Assembly: GCA_026710565.1 (NCBI GenBank)
Contig: JAPOQV010000338.1
Location: forward strand, 1-5,596
Length of the DNA: 5,596 bases
Origin: Spirochaetaceae bacterium
GTDB lineage: Bacteria; Spirochaetota; Spirochaetia; SZUA-6; Bin103
Direction: 5' to 3'
The notes beneath the pieces were generated by a model. That model was not told the DNA's origin. It ran no database searches and was given only the letters and a program-made list of their open reading frames with translations. A program made the position numbers and the translations under genes. Positions 5,328 through 5,596 of the stretch are shown piece after piece (the first letter of the stretch is position 1; the number at the start of each line of letters is the position of its first letter).

Positions 5328-5596
5328 GCGGGGGAAGCGGTCCCCGCCCGGAGGGCGGGGCCGCGGCGGGATGTCCGCACGCCCCGCTCGGGGAGGTCGA
5401 TCAGCGCCTGTGCCGCGCCCCCGCCGTTCAGCCGGGTGAGCAGGACCGCCGGCCGCTGCCGTTGCAGGCCGTCCAGGAGCGCTGCCCACAGCTCCCGCCC
5501 AGGCTCCGTCAGGTATACCGACAGCTTGCCGCCGCACGACAGGCCGACCGACCAGGCGAGCTCGTCCTCCATCCCGTACTCCAGGCGGCCGGGCCC
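5328..5596 (-). CDS. XdhC-family gene fragment in inverted orientation (probable chimeric fold-back)
   Basis: Read on the minus strand from 5596, the frame gives XdhC residues 72-119 again (from GPGRLEYG, through GLSCGGKLSVYL), with Met in place of Ile80 and Asp in place of Ala113. It then runs on in frame from 5452 as PAVLLTRLNGGGAAQALIDL and LPERGVRTSRRGPALRAGTA. That continuation reads as the true downstream part of the plus-strand gene, so these bases are probably the same locus on its other strand, joined by a template-switch or assembly error near 5328-5331. The open frame extends further to 4883, but the part below about 5328 is antisense to the plus-strand gene and has no meaning. A genuine inverted second copy is the less likely alternative. 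Confidence 0.75.
5342..5360. repeat. Perfect GC-rich hairpin near the fold-back point
   Basis: CCCCGCCC (5342-5349), a 3-base loop, and GGGCGGGG (5353-5360) form an 8-base perfect stem made only of G-C pairs. It sits about 15 bases past the point where the inverted repeat arms stop pairing. No T run follows on either strand, so it does not look like a terminator. It may have helped strand switching during amplification. Confidence 0.7.
5453..5596 (-). repeat. Right arm of the 144-base inverted repeat
   Basis: Reverse complement of 5184-5327 with two mismatches, separated from it by a 125-base unpaired spacer (5328-5452). It runs exactly to the end of the window, so the true repeat may be longer or the contig may simply stop here. 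Confidence 0.95.

Noticed and set aside
5342..5360. GC-rich hairpin as a rho-independent terminator
   Set aside because: No T run follows the stem on either strand and it lies within XdhC coding sequence.
4883..5572. 229-codon minus-strand frame taken as a complete gene
   Set aside because: Its first part is the inverted XdhC fragment. Below about 5328 it runs antisense through the plus-strand XdhC gene, so it is a product of the fold-back join and not a complete protein.
5184..5596. Inverted repeat as an insertion-sequence end, integron or invertible switch
   Set aside because: The arms are internal XdhC coding sequence, with no transposase, recombinase or target duplication. In-frame continuation on the opposite strand fits a chimera better.

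Overview
The window is a GC-rich (about 70 percent by eye), densely coded bacterial fragment. It carries most of an accessory and structural operon for a molybdenum hydroxylase of the CO dehydrogenase/xanthine oxidase type. Its left end is a run of 16 C and its right end is a fold-back inverted repeat, so it is probably a whole short contig with an artefact at each end. The sequence alone does not fix the taxon. Base composition and gene overlaps would suit Actinomycetota, Chloroflexota, a high-GC proteobacterium or another high-GC lineage.

Six genes lie on the minus strand, so transcription runs from high to low coordinates: coxG-like (4820-4347), coxS-like [2Fe-2S] subunit (4350-3853), coxM-like FAD subunit (3851-2958), coxD-like MoxR/AAA+ ATPase (about 2965-2066), coxE-like VWA protein (2054-930), and an FAD-dependent oxidoreductase of the DAO/sarcosine oxidase family (885 to the left edge, 3' end missing). 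The first five overlap or lie within 11 bases of each other. The sixth follows after a 44-base gap. A good sigma70-type promoter (TTGACA, 18 bases, TAGGGT) lies upstream of coxG in the 150-base divergent gap.

On the plus strand from 4971 is an XdhC/CoxI-family gene, a molybdenum cofactor maturation factor. It reads well to residue 119 (base 5327). There the sequence turns back on itself: 5453-5596 is the reverse complement of 5184-5327 with two mismatches. The intervening 125 bases continue the XdhC protein in frame only when read on the minus strand. This is best explained as an assembly or amplification chimera.

Together the genes give the electron-transfer subunits (CoxS, CoxM), a CoxG-type accessory protein, the CoxD/CoxE AAA+/VWA pair that matures the active site, and an XdhC-type cofactor factor. 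The catalytic molybdopterin-binding large subunit (CoxL) is absent, so the substrate cannot be stated. I see no undescribed defence or mobile system. The most notable points are the missing large subunit, the amine-oxidase-like gene at the operon's end, the short CoxG without a membrane anchor, and the fold-back end.
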